Source of the DNA: Rhodococcus ruber NBRC 15591
Lineage (GTDB): Bacteria > Actinomycetota > Actinomycetes > Mycobacteriales > Mycobacteriaceae
Direction of reading: 5' to 3'
Assembly: GCF_001894945.1 (NCBI RefSeq)
Contig: NZ_BCXE01000001.1
Span: 186,001-250,000 of the forward strand
Length of the DNA: 64,000 nucleotides
In this document: piece after piece, positions 28,029 through 39,598 of the stretch
Layout: every line of letters starts with the position of its first letter
How positions within the stretch are numbered: the first letter of the stretch is position 1
Made by a program: the position numbers and the translations under genes
The notes under the pieces: generated by a model
Databases searched by the model: none
The model's input: the letters and a program-made list of their open reading frames with translations, nothing else
Told to the model about the DNA's origin: nothing

Positions 28029-28728
28029 GCACGGCGGTGAGCATGGCCGGGGTGAGCCGGCCGGTGAACGTGTTCTGCTGGCTCACGTGATAGCACCCGA
28101 ACACGTGTAACGGCCCGCGGTCCGCGGCGTCGCCGCGCGGCAGCAGTTCCACCCCCGCCCCGTGCCCGAATCGGGGGCGCGGACGCGGCACGACCCAGCC
28201 GGCGTCGTCGAGCACCGGGAACAGCGCCTGCCATCCGAAGCCGCCGAGCACCACGATCGAGCGCAGCGTCGGCGTCAGCAGCTGCAGCTCCGCGTCGAGC
28301 CAGGTGCGGCACGTGTCCCGTTCCTGCGGCGTCGGCCGGTTGGCCGGGGGCGCGCAGTGCACCGGCGACGTGACGCGGGTGCCGAACAGCTCGAGGCCGT
28401 CGCCGCGGTGCGTCGCGGTGGGCTGCGACGCCAGGCCCGCCGCGTGCAGCGCGGCGTAGAGGAAGTCGCCCGAGCGGTCGCCGGTGAACATCCGCCCGGT
28501 CCGGTTGCCGCCGTGCGCGGCCGGCGCGAGGCCGACGATCAGCAGAGACGCGTCCGCCGGACCGAACCCGGGCACGGGACGCGCCCAGTACTCCTCGTCG
28601 CGGAATGCGGCACGCTTCTCCCGGCCCACCTGCTCGCGCCACGCGACCAGGCGGGGGCAGGCCCGGCACTCGATCAGGCAGGCGTCGAGCGTGGCCAGGT
28701 CGCGTGGCCGCCCGATATCCGGGTTCAT
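27991..28728 (-). CDS. udgB: Uracil-DNA glycosylase, family 5 (UdgB)
   Basis: 245 residues. Four cysteines suited to a [4Fe-4S] cluster are seen: Cys21 and Cys24 (CRACPRL, with Cys17 nearby), Cys125 and Cys140. Motif I GLAPAAHGGNRTGRMF (66-81) lacks the usual catalytic Asp/Asn, as is typical for family 5, and motif II GCYHVSQQNTFTGRLT is intact. It removes uracil, hypoxanthine and ethenocytosine from double-stranded DNA. The ATG overlaps the stop of the upstream PH-domain gene (28725), so it is probably co-transcribed with the two PH-domain genes. Confidence 0.93.
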   Translation of the reverse strand: MNPDIGRPRDLATLDACLIECRACPRLVAWREQVGREKRAAFRDEEYWARPVPGFGPADASLLIVGLAPAAHGGNRTGRMFTGDRSGDFLYAALHAAGLASQPTATHRGDGLELFGTRVTSPVHCAPPANRPTPQERDTCRTWLDAELQLLTPTLRSIVVLGGFGWQALFPVLDDAGWVVPRPRPRFGHGAGVELLPRGDAADRGPLHVFGCYHVSQQNTFTGRLTPAMLTAVLTDAARAAGLHS

Positions 28729-30278
28729 CGTCGCACCCAGGCGTCGCCGGCGCCGGGTGTGACCGCCTCGACCAGCGCCCACGCCTGCTCCGCGGGAAGG
28801 TCCACGACCTCGTAGCGGCCCGTGCCGGCCGGCGTCGCGGCGACGACGGTCGCCACTCCCGCGCGGCGCTGGAAGAACGACTGCCGCACCGTCCAGCCGA
28901 TGATGCCGTCCGCCTCGAGCGAGACGCGGCGCCGATCCAGTGAGCCCCCGCGGGTGATCAACCACGCCGGCGCGTCCGCCGTTCCGGCGCCGAGCACGGC
29001 ATGACCCAGGCTGCGGTAGCGATCCCACGCCAGCCCCACCGCCCCCGTCGCGACGACCGCGACCACCGGTATCCACGCCGCCACCGGCACCGTGCGGCCG
29101 GTGACCGCGACCGTCGCCGCGGCGGCCGCGACGGCCAGTGCCACGGGCAGCAGCGCCCGGGTGAACCGTCGTCGCCGGGCCGCCGGCCCGTGCGCACGCA
29201 GCGGTGCGTCGAGCTGACGGGTGTCGCGCAGCACCGCCGCCGCGACCCGTCGCGCCTCGGCGGACGGCGCGGGCGGCAGCAGCAACGACGACTCGCCGTG
29301 CTCGGCGGCGACACCGGTCATCACCGCATCGAGCCGGGCCCCGCCGACCAGGCGCAGCGCCAGCGGCTCGCGCAGGCTCACCCCGCGCAGACGGCGCCGA
29401 TCCAGGGTGGTGTGCCGGTGCCGCAGCAGGCCGTGCCCCACGCGCAGCATCCGTCCGTCGTCGGTGACCGACAGGTCCGCATAGAGCAGCACGTAGCGCA
29501 CGCACGCCACCAGGCTCGCCACAACGACGAGGACGAGCAGGCCGAACCCGGCGGCGACGAACGGCCCGGTGGCCTCGACCGACGACAGCCCACGCTCGAC
29601 GGCGGCCGACTCGCCGAGCCGCTCGGCGAGTCCGTACTGGAAGGCCAGTCCCACCACCGCCGCGACGGTGACCAGCCCCGTGGTCGAGAACGGGGCGTAG
29701 CGCACCCAGCCCGGCCGGAACCGGGCGACCTCGGTCTCGGCGGGTGCGACCACCCCGGGCTCCTCGGCCGGCGTCCCCGGGTGCGTGCCGAGCAGGGCGT
29801 CGCGCAGCGCCGGCACGGCGCCGATCGCCAGGCCGTTCAGCTCGAACCGGTTGCGGTCCCGGCCGGCGCCGGTGCGCTGCCCGGTCCCGAGCCGGACCAC
29901 CGCCAGCCCGAGCAGCCGGTGCAGCAGACGCTGCTCGACGTCCACCGACCGGATGCGGCTGCGCGGCACCGACAACAGCTGGCGCTGCAGCAGGCCGCGG
30001 CGCAGTTCCACGTGCACCGGCCCGATCCGGTAGGTCGTGGTGAACCAGCGCAGCACGCCGATCCCCACCAGCAGCACCGCCACCGCCAGGCCCCAGCCGT
30101 GATTGCCGCTGCTGCTGCCGAGCACCACGGACGCCACGAGCACGGGCAGCAACCGCAGCACCTCCTCGACGGGATGGATCAGCAGCATCCGCGGATCGAG
30201 CCGCAACCACGGCTGCTCGGCCTCGGCGGCGAGGGCGGCGGCGTCGGACCGCGCCGGCGGGACGGGGACGTCGCTCAC
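28725..30278 (-). CDS. Membrane protein with repeated bacterial PH domains (YdbT-like)
   Basis: 517 residues from a GTG that overlaps the preceding gene's stop. Three copies of the bPH2 pattern follow membrane hairpins: WFTTTYRIGPVHVELRRGLL with PRSRIRSVDVEQ (about 80-130), YADLSVTDDGRMLRVGHGLL with DRRRLRGVSLREPL (mid), and WLITRGGSLDRRRVSLE near the end. About six transmembrane helices in pairs. Family members (YdbS/YdbT) have been linked to resistance to membrane-active peptides in Bacillus; no role is known here. It pairs with the smaller single-PH protein encoded upstream. Confidence 0.85.
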   Translation of the reverse strand: MSDVPVPPARSDAAALAAEAEQPWLRLDPRMLLIHPVEEVLRLLPVLVASVVLGSSSGNHGWGLAVAVLLVGIGVLRWFTTTYRIGPVHVELRRGLLQRQLLSVPRSRIRSVDVEQRLLHRLLGLAVVRLGTGQRTGAGRDRNRFELNGLAIGAVPALRDALLGTHPGTPAEEPGVVAPAETEVARFRPGWVRYAPFSTTGLVTVAAVVGLAFQYGLAERLGESAAVERGLSSVEATGPFVAAGFGLLVLVVVASLVACVRYVLLYADLSVTDDGRMLRVGHGLLRHRHTTLDRRRLRGVSLREPLALRLVGGARLDAVMTGVAAEHGESSLLLPPAPSAEARRVAAAVLRDTRQLDAPLRAHGPAARRRRFTRALLPVALAVAAAAATVAVTGRTVPVAAWIPVVAVVATGAVGLAWDRYRSLGHAVLGAGTADAPAWLITRGGSLDRRRVSLEADGIIGWTVRQSFFQRRAGVATVVAATPAGTGRYEVVDLPAEQAWALVEAVTPGAGDAWVRR

Positions 30279-30817
30279 GTGGCGTCCGCCTGGTTGCTGC
30301 CGGCGATCGCGGTGAGCCGCGCGGCGGTGGCGTCGGCGACCCCGACGTCGAGGGCGGTGATCGCCACGGCCCCGGCGGACGAGGCGGTGGTGACGGTCAC
30401 GGTGGCGAGACCGAGCCACCGGTCGAGCGGCCCACGCTCCGTGTCGACGGTCTGGATCCGGGAGATCGGCGCGATCCGGCGCTCCTGGGTGAACCACCCC
30501 GAGCGCGTGTACACCGCGGTGTCGGTGATCTCCCAGCGGTGCACCCGGTACCGCCACAGCGGCATCACGCCGACGTGCGCGACGGCGAGAACCGCGGTGA
30601 CCACGGCGGCGGCGACGTGCCAGCCCGGATACCGGCCGGAGTCGACGATCGCCCACACCACCTGGGCGGCGACGACCGGTACCCACAGCAGTGCCGCGCC
30701 CACCGCCCACAGCAGCCGCGCTTTCGGGCTGGGACGCCACGCCGGGTCGGCCATGGTCACCGGTGCCGGCGGGGCGGCATCGCCGACGGCGGTGGGCGGG
30801 GGAGCGTCCCGGGTCAC
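30275..30817 (-). CDS. Membrane protein with one bacterial PH domain (YdbS-like)
   Basis: 180 residues from GTG 30817, preceded by GAGGAG. Two hydrophobic helices (about 35-57 and 65-86) precede one bPH2 domain (HRWEITDTAVYTRSGWF, RRIAPISRIQTVDTERG, LDRWLGLATVTVTT). Forms the usual small/large YdbS-YdbT pair with the next gene, overlapping it by four bases, so translation is coupled. A longer in-frame start at 30940 would add a Ser/Arg-rich leader and run into the divergent gene; it was rejected. Confidence 0.85.
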   Translation of the reverse strand: MTRDAPPPTAVGDAAPPAPVTMADPAWRPSPKARLLWAVGAALLWVPVVAAQVVWAIVDSGRYPGWHVAAAVVTAVLAVAHVGVMPLWRYRVHRWEITDTAVYTRSGWFTQERRIAPISRIQTVDTERGPLDRWLGLATVTVTTASSAGAVAITALDVGVADATAARLTAIAGSNQADAT

Positions 30818-30927
30818 GTGGTTCTCCTCGTCGGTGGTGTCCTGTCGGTTCCAGGCTAAGCTGATCGGCGAGCAGACCCGGCAACGCTGCGCCCGGGTTC
30901 GGAGTCGACACGAGGAGGAGGACCGCC

Positions 30928-31116
30928 GTGACCGAATCATCGGAGACCACCGAATTCACGGAACTGCCCGAGGCGGATCGGATCGAGCAGGAGATGCCGG
31001 CGGAGGACGAACCGGCCGACGACGAGGTGACCTCGGTCCCGCTCGAGGTGGAGCCTGCGGATGCTCTGGAACAGAGCCGGGTCGTCCCGGGCGACGAGGA
31101 CTATCCGCGCGAGTGA
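30928..31116 (+). CDS. Small acidic protein of unknown function
   Basis: 62 residues from a GTG preceded by GAGGAGGAGG. Extremely acidic: about a third of residues are Asp or Glu, almost no basic residues, no Cys and no hydrophobic segment, so probably intrinsically disordered. It lies 60 bp upstream of fbiC on the same strand and divergent from the PH-domain genes. Similar short acidic proteins precede fbiC in relatives, as far as I recall. No function known. Confidence 0.6.
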   Translation: MTESSETTEFTELPEADRIEQEMPAEDEPADDEVTSVPLEVEPADALEQSRVVPGDEDYPRE

Positions 31117-31176
31117 GCGCGCCGGGGACGTGGCCCCGAGGTGGCATGGGTCCGGCGGGTGGCGCATGATCGGCCA

Positions 31177-33804
31177 ATGACCGATTCGACCCACGACGGT
31201 GCCACCCCCGCGACGTTGCCCCTGCCCACGGTCCGCGCCGGCGCGGGCGAGCCCGCCTCGTCCGCGACGGATCCGGCGCGAGTGTCGCCGTCGGGCATGC
31301 GACGGGCGTTGCGCCGGGCGCGGGACGGGGCGACGCTCAACGTCGACGAGTCCGCGATCCTGCTCTCGGCGCGTGGTTCGGACCTCGAGGACCTGTGCGC
31401 TTCGGCCGCCCGGGTGCGCGACGCCGGTCTGCTCGCGGCGGGCCGGCCGGGCACGGTCACGTATTCCCGGAAGGTGTTCGTGCCGATCACCCGGCTGTGC
31501 CGGGACCGCTGCCACTACTGCACGTTCGTGACCGTGCCGGGCAAGCTGCGCGCCGCCGGGCACGGGATGTACCTCGAACCCGACGAGATCCTCGACATCG
31601 CCCGGCGTGGATCCGAATTGGGTTGCAAGGAAGCACTTTTCACGCTCGGTGACCGGCCGGAGGACCGCTGGCCCGAGGCGCGGCAGTGGCTCGACGAGCG
31701 GGGCTACGACTCGACCCTCGACTATGTGCGCGCGATGGCGATCCGGGTGCTCGAGGAGACCGGGCTGCTGCCGCATCTGAACCCCGGCGTGATGAGCTGG
31801 GCCGAGATGTCCCGGCTCAAGCCGGTGGCCCCGTCGATGGGCATGATGCTCGAGACCACGTCGGCCCGGTTGTTCACCGAGCAGGGCGAGTGCCACTACG
31901 GCAGCCCCGACAAGGATCCGGCGGTGCGCCTGCAGGTGCTCACCGATGCGGGCCGGCTGTCGGTGCCGTTCACCACCGGCATCCTCGTCGGTATCGGCGA
32001 GACGCTCACCGAGCGCGCCGAGTCGATCGCGGCGATTCGTAAGTCCCACAAGGCGTTCGGGCACATCCAGGAAGTGATCGTGCAGAACTTCCGGGCCAAG
32101 GACGACACCGCGATGCGCGAGCACGACGACGCCGGGCTCGACGAGTTCCGGGCCGCGATCGCCGTGGCCCGGCTCGTGCTCGGACCGTCCGTGCGCATCC
32201 AGGCGCCGCCGAACCTCGTCGCCGCCGACGAGTGCCGTGCGCTGCTCGCCGCGGGCGTCGACGACTGGGGCGGGGTCTCACCCCTGACCCCGGACCACGT
32301 CAACCCGGAACGGCCGTGGCCGAACCTGGATCTGCTCGCGCAGCTCAGTGCCGACGCCGGGTTCACCCTCACCGAGCGGATCGCGGCCCAGCCGCAGTAC
32401 GTCCTGGCGGGGCAGCCGTGGATCGACCCGCGGATCGGTGCTCACGTCCGAGCGCTGGCGGACCCGGAGACCGGTCTGGCCCGGGACGTGACCCCGCAGG
32501 GACACCCGTGGCAGGAGCCCGACCTCGACTGGGAGTCCAGCGGCCGCGTGGATCTGAACTCCGGGATCGACGTCACCGGTCGCAACACCGAGTACCGCTC
32601 CGACCTCGGCAGCGCATTCGGCGACTGGGACACCGTGCGCGAGCAGGTCCTTGCGCTCGGCGCGCACGCCCCGGTGCGGTTGGACGGGGACGTGCTCTCC
32701 GCGCTGCGCGCCGCCGAGAAGGACCCGGCCGGATGCACCGACGCCCAGTACGTCGCCCTCGCACACGCGGACGGGCCGGGTCTCGAGGCGGTCGTCGCGC
32801 TGGCCGATCAGCTGCGCCGCGACACGGTCGGCGACGACGTCACCTACGTGGTGAACCGGAACATCAACTTCACCAACATCTGCTACACCGGCTGCCGGTT
32901 CTGCGCGTTCGCGCAGCGCAAGGGTGACGCCGACGCCTTCACCCTGTCCACGTCCGAGGTCGCGGACCGCGCGTGGGAGGCGCACGTCGCCGGCGCCACC
33001 GAGGTGTGCATGCAGGGCGGGATCGACCCGGAACTGCCCGTCACCGGCTACGCCGACCTGGTCCGCGCGGTCAAGGAACGGGTGCCGTCGATGCACGTGC
33101 ACGCGTTCTCCCCGATGGAGATCGCCAACGGCGTCGCCCGCAGCGGCATGTCGGTGCGCGACTGGCTGACCGAGTTGCGCGAGGCCGGCCTCGACACGAT
33201 CCCCGGCACCGCCGCGGAGATCCTCGACGACGAGGTCCGCTGGGTACTGACCAAGGGCAAGCTGCCGACGGCGGAGTGGGTCGAGGTGGTCACCACCGCG
33301 CACGAGGTGGGGCTGCGGTCCAGCTCGACGATGATGTACGGCCACGTCGACCAGCCGCACCACTGGGTGGGGCACCTGAACGTGCTGCGCGGGATCCAGG
33401 ACCGCACCGGCGGGTTCACGGAGTTCGTGCTGCTGCCGTTCGTGCACCAGTCGTCGCCGCTGTACCTGGCGGGCGCGTCGCGGCCGGGACCGACGATGCG
33501 CGACAACCGCGCCGCGCACGCGCTGGCCCGGATCATGCTGCACGGCCGGATCGACAACATCCAGACCAGCTGGGTCAAGCTCGGTGTCGCCGGTACCCAG
33601 GCGATGCTGCAGGGTGGAGCCAACGACCTCGGCGGCACCCTGATGGAGGAGACCATCTCCCGGATGGCCGGTTCCCAGCACGGTTCGGAGAAGACCGTGG
33701 CCGAACTCGTGGCGATCGCCGAGGGGATCGGTCGGCCGGCCCGCCGACGGACCACCGCCTACGCGCCGGTCGACGGGGGCGCCCTGAGCGGGGCGCGCCC
33801 GTGA
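31177..33804 (+). CDS. fbiC: 7,8-didemethyl-8-hydroxy-5-deazariboflavin (FO) synthase FbiC
   Basis: 875 residues, a natural fusion of CofG and CofH. It makes FO, the deazaflavin core of coenzyme F420, from tyrosine and 5-amino-6-ribitylaminouracil. Two radical-SAM cluster motifs are visible: CRDRCHYC (Cys108, 112, 115) in the CofG half and CYTGCRFC (Cys569, 573, 576) in the CofH half. An additional 40-60 residue N-terminal leader is Ala/Pro-rich. ATG 31177 was chosen; the frame is open 36 bp further upstream. The stop overlaps the GTG of the next gene. Counterpart of Rv1173c. Confidence 0.96.
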   Translation: MTDSTHDGATPATLPLPTVRAGAGEPASSATDPARVSPSGMRRALRRARDGATLNVDESAILLSARGSDLEDLCASAARVRDAGLLAAGRPGTVTYSRKVFVPITRLCRDRCHYCTFVTVPGKLRAAGHGMYLEPDEILDIARRGSELGCKEALFTLGDRPEDRWPEARQWLDERGYDSTLDYVRAMAIRVLEETGLLPHLNPGVMSWAEMSRLKPVAPSMGMMLETTSARLFTEQGECHYGSPDKDPAVRLQVLTDAGRLSVPFTTGILVGIGETLTERAESIAAIRKSHKAFGHIQEVIVQNFRAKDDTAMREHDDAGLDEFRAAIAVARLVLGPSVRIQAPPNLVAADECRALLAAGVDDWGGVSPLTPDHVNPERPWPNLDLLAQLSADAGFTLTERIAAQPQYVLAGQPWIDPRIGAHVRALADPETGLARDVTPQGHPWQEPDLDWESSGRVDLNSGIDVTGRNTEYRSDLGSAFGDWDTVREQVLALGAHAPVRLDGDVLSALRAAEKDPAGCTDAQYVALAHADGPGLEAVVALADQLRRDTVGDDVTYVVNRNINFTNICYTGCRFCAFAQRKGDADAFTLSTSEVADRAWEAHVAGATEVCMQGGIDPELPVTGYADLVRAVKERVPSMHVHAFSPMEIANGVARSGMSVRDWLTELREAGLDTIPGTAAEILDDEVRWVLTKGKLPTAEWVEVVTTAHEVGLRSSSTMMYGHVDQPHHWVGHLNVLRGIQDRTGGFTEFVLLPFVHQSSPLYLAGASRPGPTMRDNRAAHALARIMLHGRIDNIQTSWVKLGVAGTQAMLQGGANDLGGTLMEETISRMAGSQHGSEKTVAELVAIAEGIGRPARRRTTAYAPVDGGALSGARP

Positions 33805-34502
33805 CCCCCAGGCTGGGCGACGGGGTCGTCGCGGCGGCTCTGGACGCGACCGCAGCCGGTGTCGGGCCGCTGTTCGGCCTGGCGTACCTCGACCCGTTCG
33901 GGCTCAAGGCCCGCACCTTCGTTCCCACGGTGCGGGAGCGGACGGCGATCGGGCAGGTGCTCGATGCGGCCGCGGCCCTGCTCGACGCGGGTCGCGTGCC
34001 GGGCACGGCGGCGTGGGCGGACGCCTCGGAACGGGAGCGCGTGAACTGGTGGATCGGCGGGCTCGGGTCGGTCTCGACGCTGCCCGTCGCGTTCCCGGGG
34101 ATGCTGGGCGTGCTGGGCCGGATGCTGCCGTTGCAGGACGCCCTCGGCTTTCTCAACCAGGCGGTCGTGCTGCTCGCCGTCGCCCGGGAACGGGGAATCG
34201 ACGACCGCGACCGGCAGGTGCGGATGCTCGCGGCCGTGCTGTGCCGCCGCGACCTCCCCGGGGGCGGCGACGCCGGGACGGCGCTGTCGTGGGTGCGGCG
34301 TCCGGTGCGGTCGACGATCGACCTGGTCCGGGCGGTGAACGCGGAACTCGCACGGCGTCCGCAGCCGGCCGGTGCGTGGCGCGCGCTCGGGGTGCTGCCG
34401 CTGGTCGGGGCGCTGGCCGGATACGTCGGTGAACGGGCGGCCCTGTCCCGGGCCGCGGCGGACGGGCAGCAGTGGCTGGCCGCCCACCCGGAACCGGGCT
34501 AG
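33801..34502 (+). CDS. Conserved-looking protein of unknown function downstream of fbiC
   Basis: 233 residues, GTG start overlapping the fbiC stop, so co-translation is likely. Pattern: Gly/Ala-rich helices, with hydrophobic stretches near 85-110 ([20 protein letters not shown]) and 193-212 ([18 protein letters not shown]). This recalls small EcsC-like or membrane-associated helical proteins, but I cannot assign a family. No metal or catalytic motif is apparent. Coupling to fbiC suggests a link to F420 metabolism, which is inference only. Confidence 0.65.
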   Translation: MTPRLGDGVVAAALDATAAGVGPLFGLAYLDPFGLKARTFVPTVRERTAIGQVLDAAAALLDAGRVPGTAAWADASERERVNWWIGGLGSVSTLPVAFPGMLGVLGRMLPLQDALGFLNQAVVLLAVARERGIDDRDRQVRMLAAVLCRRDLPGGGDAGTALSWVRRPVRSTIDLVRAVNAELARRPQPAGAWRALGVLPLVGALAGYVGERAALSRAAADGQQWLAAHPEPG

Positions 34503-34631
34503 TCAGGGCACCCTAACTCCGAGGGCGGTGCCCGCGGCGGGGGATACTGGACGGCGACGGACGCGGAGCGCGCCCCGATTCGGCGTGACCGTGCAGGTCG
34601 GCGGGCTACCAGAGAGGCAGGGAGAACACCA

Positions 34632-34955
34632 GTGACGTACACGATTGCGGAACCGTGCGTGGACGTGTTGGACAAGGCGTGCATCGAAGAATGCCCGGTG
34701 GACTGCATCTACGAGGGCGGTCGCATGCTGTACATCCATCCGGACGAGTGCGTGGACTGCGGTGCCTGCGAGCCGGTGTGCCCCGTCGAGGCGATCTTCT
34801 ACGAGGACGACGTGCCGGACGAGTGGAACGCGTACGTCAAGGCCAACGTCGACTTCTTCGACGACCTCGGGTCCCCGGGCGGCGCCGCCAAGCTCGGCAA
34901 GGTCGACTACGACCCGCCGTTCGTCAAGGCGCTGCCCCCCATGGGCGAGGAATAG
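34632..34955 (+). CDS. fdxC: Seven-iron ferredoxin FdxC
   Basis: 107 residues from a GTG preceded by GAGAACACC, a weak site. Cysteines match the 3Fe-4S/4Fe-4S pattern: Cys9, Cys17 and Cys50 for the three-iron cluster, and Cys21, Cys40, Cys43 and Cys46 for the four-iron cluster. The C-terminal extension ([12 protein letters not shown]) is typical of actinobacterial FdxC, an essential low-potential electron carrier. The stop shares a base with an upstream in-frame GTG of dapC, so the pair is one transcript, as for Rv1177-Rv1178. Confidence 0.96.
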   Translation: MTYTIAEPCVDVLDKACIEECPVDCIYEGGRMLYIHPDECVDCGACEPVCPVEAIFYEDDVPDEWNAYVKANVDFFDDLGSPGGAAKLGKVDYDPPFVKALPPMGEE

Positions 34956-34969
34956 TGATCGGCGGTACC

Positions 34970-36076
34970 GTGACGCGCACTCGTCGTTCGGTGGCCGCGA
35001 GCCTGCCGGACTTTCCGTGGGACTCGCTGACCGCCGCGAAGGAGAAGGCGGCCGCGCACCCGGACGGCATCGTCAACCTCTCGGTGGGCACGCCCGTCGA
35101 TCCGGTCGCACCGATCATCCGTGACGCGCTGCTCGCCGTCGCCGACGTGCCCGGCTACCCGACCACGCACGGCACCGACGAGCTGCGGGCCGCCGCCGTC
35201 GGGGCGCTGGCCCGCCGCTACGGCGTCACCGGCATCGACGAGTCCGCGATCCTGCCCGCCGTCGGCACCAAGGAGATGATCGCCTGGCTGCCGAGCCTCC
35301 TCGGCCTCGGCGGCGGTGACCTCGTGGTGATCCCCGAACTGGCGTACCCGACGTACGAGGTGGGCGCCCTGCTCGCGGGCACCCGGATCATCCGTGCCGA
35401 CGGGCTCAACCGGCTGGGACCCGAGGGCGCGGCGCTGGTGTTCGTGAACTCGCCGTCGAACCCCACGGGCAAGGTGCTCGGCCTCGAACACCTGCGCAAG
35501 GTGGTGGACTGGGCCCGCAGCCGCGACGCGATCGTCGTCTCCGACGAGTGCTACCTGGGCCTGACCTGGGAGGGTGAGGCGCTGTCCGTCCTGCACCCGA
35601 GCGTGTGCGACGGCGACCACACCAACCTGCTCGCCGTGCACTCGCTGTCGAAGACGTCCAACCTGGCCAGCTACCGGGCCGGCTTCGTCACCGGCGACGC
35701 CGGACTCGTCGCCGACCTGCTCGAGGTGCGCAAGCACGCCGGGATGATGGTGCCGCTGCCGATCCAGTCGGCGATGACCGCCGCCCTGAACGACGACGGA
35801 CACGAGAACGCGCAACGCGAGCTGTACCGCGCGCGCCGCGAGATCCTGCTCGCGGCCGTCCGGGGCGCCGGGTTCACCGTCGACCATTCCGAGGCCGGCC
35901 TGTACCTGTGGGCCGGCCGGGGCGAGGAGTGCCGCGCGACGGTCGACTGGTTCGCCGAACGCGGGATCCTCGTGGCACCCGGTGAGTTCTACGGTCCCGG
36001 GGGCGTCCAGCACGTGCGGATCGCGCTGACCGCCTCGGACGAGCGGATCGCCGCCGCCGCGCAACGACTGGCGTGA
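34970..36076 (+). CDS. dapC: Succinyldiaminopimelate aminotransferase, class I/II PLP enzyme (DapC)
   Basis: 368 residues. PLP-binding Lys228 lies in SLSKTSNLASYRAGF, with NSPSNPTGK and the Asp of IVVSDECYLGL in place. It transfers an amino group from glutamate to N-succinyl-2-amino-6-ketopimelate in diaminopimelate/lysine synthesis, supplying the peptidoglycan cross-link. GTG 34970 gives a mature-like N-terminus; a GTG at 34955 is an alternative. dapD and dapE lie 10 kb downstream. In M. tuberculosis Rv1178 occupies this place, while Rv0858c has also been called DapC, so the exact substrate is not certain. A strong hairpin follows the stop. Confidence 0.85.
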   Translation: MTRTRRSVAASLPDFPWDSLTAAKEKAAAHPDGIVNLSVGTPVDPVAPIIRDALLAVADVPGYPTTHGTDELRAAAVGALARRYGVTGIDESAILPAVGTKEMIAWLPSLLGLGGGDLVVIPELAYPTYEVGALLAGTRIIRADGLNRLGPEGAALVFVNSPSNPTGKVLGLEHLRKVVDWARSRDAIVVSDECYLGLTWEGEALSVLHPSVCDGDHTNLLAVHSLSKTSNLASYRAGFVTGDAGLVADLLEVRKHAGMMVPLPIQSAMTAALNDDGHENAQRELYRARREILLAAVRGAGFTVDHSEAGLYLWAGRGEECRATVDWFAERGILVAPGEFYGPGGVQHVRIALTASDERIAAAAQRLA

Positions 36077-36081
36077 GCCGT

Positions 36082-36110
36082 GCTCGGCGGTGGATCCACC
36101 ACCGCCGAGC
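36082..36110 (+). terminator. Terminator hairpin after dapC
   Basis: 12-bp perfect stem (36082-36093 with 36099-36110), 5-base loop, beginning 5 bp after the dapC stop. Confidence 0.75.
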
Positions 36111-36188
36111 AGCGGAAGCGCCGTTGCCCGAGCAGGATTGCCGGATGCAGGGCGGTGTTCGGCGCTACCCTGGGCCCAGGGAGGCCCC

Positions 36189-37825
<1,637 letters not shown>

Positions 37826-37829
<4 letters not shown>

Positions 37830-38845
37830 GGTCCGTGGTCTCGGCGAAACCGGTGCCGGCGCCGCCCGCGCCGTCGCGGGCGTTGCCGCGGCTGGCGTCG
37901 AACCCGCTGCGACCGGTGATCCTCGCGGCAGCCAAGTCGTCGCGCGTCCGGGCGCTGGTCACCGCGGCGCCGCCCACCCGGCGGCTCGTGGACCGGTTCG
38001 TCGCCGGCGACACCCGCGCCGACGCCTTGGCAGCGACGAAGGCCCTGCTCGACACGGGGCGTTCGGTGAGCATCGACCATCTCGGCGAGGACACCACCGA
38101 CCGTGCGCAGGCCCGGGCGATCGTCGCGGAGTACGAGGCGCTGATCGCCGACCTGGCTTCGTCGTCCGGGGCCGGCGGCCCGGTGCCGGCGGTGGAGGTG
38201 TCGGTCAAGCTCACCGCGTTGGGTCTGGCGCTCGGCGCCGAAGGTCCCGCCGTCGCGCTCGGGCACGCCCGGCAGATCTGTGCGGCCGCCGCCGAGGCGG
38301 GGGTGTGGGTCACCGTCGACGCCGAGGACCACACCACCACCGACGCCACCCTGTCGATCGTGCGGCGGCTGCGTGCGGACTACCCGTGGGTGGGTGCCGT
38401 GCTGCAGGCCTACCTGCACCGCACCGAGTCGGACTGCCGGGAGCTGTCCGGCCCGGGCTCGCGGGTGCGGCTGTGCAAGGGCGCCTACCGCGAACCGGCG
38501 TCGGTGGCGTACCAGGACGCCGCCGAGGTGGACGCCTCGTACCTGCGCTGCCTGCGGGTACTCATGGCCGGGCAGGGTTATCCGATGGTGGCCTCGCACG
38601 ACCCGGCGATCGTGGCGGCCGCGGGACCGCTCGCCGCCGAGTACGCCCGCGGCCCGGACGGATTCGAGCATCAGATGCTGTACGGGATCCGCGACCTCGA
38701 ACAGCGTCGGCTCGCCGATGCCGGGCACCGCATGCGGGTGTACGTCCCCTACGGGGCGCAGTGGTACGGCTACCTGATGCGGCGGCTCGCGGAGCGGCCC
38801 TCGAACCTGAAGTTCTTCCTGCGCTCGGTGGTGTCACGGGGTTGA
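37826..38845 (+). CDS. pruB: Proline dehydrogenase
   Basis: 339 residues, the monofunctional actinobacterial form. FAD-dependent oxidation of proline to P5C at the membrane, feeding PruA. Family landmarks: VEVSVKLTALGL, VTVDAEDHTTTD, RVRLCKGAYREP, ASHDP, EHQMLYGIRD, YVPYGAQWYGYLMRRLAERP. The GTG start overlaps the pruA stop; a GTG nine bases later is equally possible. The first 25 residues are Ala/Pro-rich and poorly conserved. Confidence 0.94.
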
Positions 38846-38921
38846 CGACCCGGCGCCGGGAGAGCGGACCCGCCGTCGCCGGAACCGGACGCCGGGTACG
38901 TCCGCAGGTACATTGACGCCC

Positions 38922-39593
38922 GTGAGCACCTCCGACGCCGCCCCCGGTTCGGTGCTCCTGCTCGCCCTCGTCGCGGCGCTCGCGGTGCTGCTCGCCCAGC
39001 GTCGACTCGCGGTGCCGCCGGGGCGGCTGCTGTGGCCACCGCCGGTGACGGCGCTGGTGCTGTGGCTCGTCGTCGCGGTCCCGTCGCTGCTGCGCCTGGC
39101 CGTGCCGTCACTGCTCGGAACGTTCGGCCGCGACCCGCTGCGGATCCGTGCCGAGGAGGAATGGTGGCGGGTCCTGACCTCGGTGCTCGTGCAGGACGGC
39201 GGCGTGCTCCTCACCCTCGTCAACCTGGTCCTCCTCGCCGTCGTCGCGACCGTCGCGGTGCGGGTGTGGGGGCCGGGACGGGCGATCGGGTTGTTCGCGG
39301 TGAGCCAGCTGCTGTTCGGACTGTTCACCGCGTTCGTCTCCCCGTCGACCGGGGCGGGCAGCTCCGGTGTGTCGTTCGCGGTCGCCGGGTCGATCGCGGG
39401 TCTGTGGCTGGCGGTCGGTGCCCGCGGCGCCGTGCTCGCGGCCGCCGTCGGCAGCTGCCTCGCCGGCGCGGTGCTGGTGGCGGCCGGGGACGGGCACGGC
39501 GTGGCCGTCCTCGTCGGTGCGCTGCTCGGTGCGGTGCTCGGGACGGTGGCGCCGCCGCGCCGCGCCGTCCTCTCGGCGGCTGTGCGATCCTGA
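38922..39593 (+). CDS. Rhomboid-like membrane protein
   Basis: 223 residues with about six hydrophobic helices. The sequence EEEWWRVLTSVLVQDGG followed by a TLVNLVLLAVVA helix matches the rhomboid WR-loop and helix 2. STGAGSSGVSFAVAGSIAG fits the GxSG serine motif, and the later GDGHGVAVLVGALLG could supply the catalytic His. The helix-2 His is not present (LTLVN), so protease activity is plausible but unproven. GTG 38922 was chosen. It lies between pruB and fadD36, with only 5 bp to the latter's start. Confidence 0.65.
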   Translation: MSTSDAAPGSVLLLALVAALAVLLAQRRLAVPPGRLLWPPPVTALVLWLVVAVPSLLRLAVPSLLGTFGRDPLRIRAEEEWWRVLTSVLVQDGGVLLTLVNLVLLAVVATVAVRVWGPGRAIGLFAVSQLLFGLFTAFVSPSTGAGSSGVSFAVAGSIAGLWLAVGARGAVLAAAVGSCLAGAVLVAAGDGHGVAVLVGALLGAVLGTVAPPRRAVLSAAVRS

Positions 39594-39598
39594 CCGAC

